A DNA stretch of 64,000 nucleotides from Leptotrichia trevisanii DSM 22070 (GTDB lineage Bacteria; Fusobacteriota; Fusobacteriia; Fusobacteriales; Leptotrichiaceae): the NCBI RefSeq assembly GCF_000482505.1, contig NZ_AXVL01000010.1, positions 1-64,000 of the forward strand, given 5' to 3'. The notes beneath the pieces were generated by a model. The model was given only the letters and a program-made list of their open reading frames with translations, was not told where the DNA came from and ran no database searches. The position numbers were made by a program, and so were the translations under genes. Below are positions 62,598 to 64,000 of this stretch, one piece after another; the stretch's first letter is position 1; every line of letters starts with the position of its first letter.

Positions 62598-63107
62598 CTA
62601 TTCTCGCATTCCGTCGATTAGGCTTACTTCAATTCTGTTGTTTGGGAAGTCGATCTTTGTTACAAATTCGTCAATTAATGGAACCATTATCTCTTTTTCT
62701 GTTTCAATATCTTCAATAATTAAGATATTGTGGGCAGCAGTTTCCATTACATCAATAATTTCGCCAATTTTTTCATTTTCAGAAAACACTTCTATTCCAA
62801 ACAAATCTTTTACGTAAAATTCATCTTCGTTTCTTTCAGGCAGTAAATCACGTCGAATTTTGATTTTATAGCCATTCAGCTCTTTTGCAGCATCAATATT
62901 GTCAATTCCTTCAAAGTCTAAAATTGCTTTTTTGTCATTTAGCCTTTTTACATTTTTTACGACAAGCAATTTCTTTTTGTCATTTTTTTCAAGAAGAACA
63001 CGCTCATTTTCGATAAGTTCAATATTTTCAAAAATTGAGGTAATTTTAACGCTGCCACGTAAATGATGTGTTCCAACGATTGTTCCTATATTTACTAAGT
63101 TTTCCAT
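62598..63107 (-). CDS. rimM: Ribosome maturation factor RimM
   Basis: 169 residues. Start VNIGTIVGTHHLRGSVKI and the C-terminal PRC-barrel part (EVFSENEKIGEIIDVMETAAHNILII, EIMVPLIDEFVTKID) are typical. It helps 30S assembly near helix 31/33b. Precedes trmD in the operon. Confidence 0.94.
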   Translation of the reverse strand: MENLVNIGTIVGTHHLRGSVKITSIFENIELIENERVLLEKNDKKKLLVVKNVKRLNDKKAILDFEGIDNIDAAKELNGYKIKIRRDLLPERNEDEFYVKDLFGIEVFSENEKIGEIIDVMETAAHNILIIEDIETEKEIMVPLIDEFVTKIDFPNNRIEVSLIDGMRE

Positions 63108-63143
63108 TATTTATTATTATTTCTCTCTTTCTTAAATCTTTTT

Positions 63144-63563
63144 CTAAATATCTTTTTTTAATTTTGTGAATTTTCTGCTATCTTCAGCGATCATTTTCAA
63201 TTCATCCAAATCAATCCCGTCAAAGTTGGCTGCAACTGCCGAAATTATTCCTTCCACCAATGGGGCATCTGCAATTTTTGCCTTAACTTGGCCTTCCAGC
63301 TCCTTTATTGCCTTAGCTGCATTAAATACAGAACTTCCCATATCTACAAAAACAAGCACTCCAGCACCGTTATCTGCACGAACGATTGCTTCCTTCACAT
63401 TCTCAACATTCGTTCCGTAAACTTCTCTTTTTACATTTCCCCCATTTTCCAATGCAAATTCTTCTTGCTTAAATACCTTCACAAAGTTAATGATCTCCTG
63501 TGCAAGTGTGTTACTGTGGCTAACTACCACGATTCCTACTAATTTATGATTATTTTCCTTCAT
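63144..63563 (-). CDS. PTS-dependent dihydroxyacetone kinase phosphotransferase subunit (DhaM)-like
   Basis: 139 residues of the mannose-family EIIA fold. H16 in GIVVVSHSNTL is the phosphohistidine, and DMGSSVFNAAKAI matches the DhaM core. DhaM passes phosphate from HPr to DhaL/DhaK. Those partners are not in the window, so their location is unknown. Same strand as rimM and the next gene. Confidence 0.88.
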   Translation of the reverse strand: MKENNHKLVGIVVVSHSNTLAQEIINFVKVFKQEEFALENGGNVKREVYGTNVENVKEAIVRADNGAGVLVFVDMGSSVFNAAKAIKELEGQVKAKIADAPLVEGIISAVAANFDGIDLDELKMIAEDSRKFTKLKKDI

Positions 63564-63622
63564 TTTTTTATTTTTGTCCTTTCATATTATGTTTGTGTTT
63601 TTATTTTTTGTTATTTTGATTT

Positions 63623-64000
63623 TTAATTTTCTCCCAATAATCTGTCTAAAATTATTGAAACGGCACTTCTGACACATAAATGATTGTATCTAGTCTTTCC
63701 TCTAATTGGCTCCAAAATTTTATAGGATAAATCCATAATTTCATTTGTAAGCCCCCAGCCTGTTCCAAACAAGATTAGATATGGTGAATCATCTTCAACC
63801 ATTTCCTTGCCTAAATCAGCATATCCAACAGTATTTGGGAAAATTTTTGCCGAAGTTGTAATAATCTTTGGTTTTTTTCCTTCAATTTTTTCAATTGTTT
63901 CTATTGCACTTTGTACAGAGTCTTCAAGTTCTGTATTTTCAAAGGCTTCATTTCTATTTTTGTTAAATTCTATTCCATTTCCTTCAGTCCAGTAGCCAAT
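63623..64000 (-). CDS. SPOUT RNA methyltransferase, TM1570-like (partial)
   Basis: The minus strand encodes at least 125 residues with no start yet at the window edge. SPYLILFGTGWGLTNEIMDLSYKILEPIRGKTRYNHLCVRSAVSIILDRLLGEN ends it, matching the Methyltrn_RNA_4 (TM1570) knotted methyltransferase family. In related bacteria this protein is encoded beside, or fused to, TrmD. Here it is separate and part of the same rim-trm neighbourhood. Confidence 0.85.
   Translation of the reverse strand: MGYWTEGNGIEFNKNRNEAFENTELEDSVQSAIETIEKIEGKKPKIITTSAKIFPNTVGYADLGKEMVEDDSPYLILFGTGWGLTNEIMDLSYKILEPIRGKTRYNHLCVRSAVSIILDRLLGEN

Noticed and set aside
1-64000. CRISPR arrays
   Set aside because: No regularly spaced repeats of 23-40 bases were found; the repeats seen are dispersed or paired.

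Overview
The window is AT-rich bacterial chromosome. The gene set points to a Fusobacteriota member close to Leptotrichia: FabV-type enoyl reductase, split transketolase, many GxxxG/AT-rich hypotheticals, PRD/PTS systems, Aquifex-type aconitase, TrmD-RimM order. That assignment is inferred from gene content and codon use; there is no rRNA gene here to test it. I see no rRNA, tRNA or CRISPR array.

Layout. 1-360: left part of an IS110-family element (transposase N-terminus on the minus strand) with a structured RNA candidate resembling a bridge RNA. 376-4057: aminotransferase, rRNA methyltransferase, membrane protein. 4159-10204 (minus): a PRD regulator, ascorbate-type PTS IIA/IIB/IIC and a split transketolase, probably one sugar-utilisation operon. 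10503-13637: a small secreted repeat protein, rplM-rpsI, decayed SH3/DKNYY genes, a lipoprotein. 13665-16746: a TPP riboswitch with terminator controlling a thiamine-binding protein and a ThiXYZ-type ABC transporter. 16818-25038: acetyltransferase, phosphatase, an EndoU nuclease toxin with a candidate immunity gene, CorA, FabV, an SDR, a GntR regulator and deoC. 25181-31572: a plastic accessory stretch with a truncated ATPase, an endonuclease/phosphatase plus a decayed second copy of its end, a Fic protein, and immunity-like genes of which two carry single in-frame stops; a 31-bp direct repeat brackets part of it. 31648-39126: deoB, small hypotheticals, Nudix, pnp-pgsA-yggT, HtrA. 39204-42036: remnants of a two-component pair, bioB and bioY. 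42668-47146: aconitase, isocitrate dehydrogenase and citrate synthase (the oxidative branch making 2-oxoglutarate). 47262-53407: a second GntR regulator, a two-component system followed by two PepSY proteins, glucokinase and trpS. 53528-56096: two CPBP proteases and a PadR regulator. 56322-64000: a bacteriocin-like export cassette lying between a broken extra copy of trmD and the intact trmD-rimM locus.

Most notable. The bacteriocin-like cassette (57111-61158) has a double-glycine leader peptide with a Ser/Arg/Gly-rich then glycine-zipper core, a two-helix small protein, a C39-peptidase ABC exporter and an HlyD partner. The peptide promoter has perfect -35 and -10 hexamers whose 17-bp spacer contains a run of 11 G, the hallmark of promoter phase variation. 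The cassette is flanked by directly repeated trmD sequence, so recombination between the copies could delete it. Second is the IS110 candidate bridge RNA, with two stem-loops sharing the same internal hairpin and motif. Third is the EndoU toxin/immunity pair and the cluster of broken immunity-like genes, which together suggest inter-strain competition is a theme of this chromosome segment.
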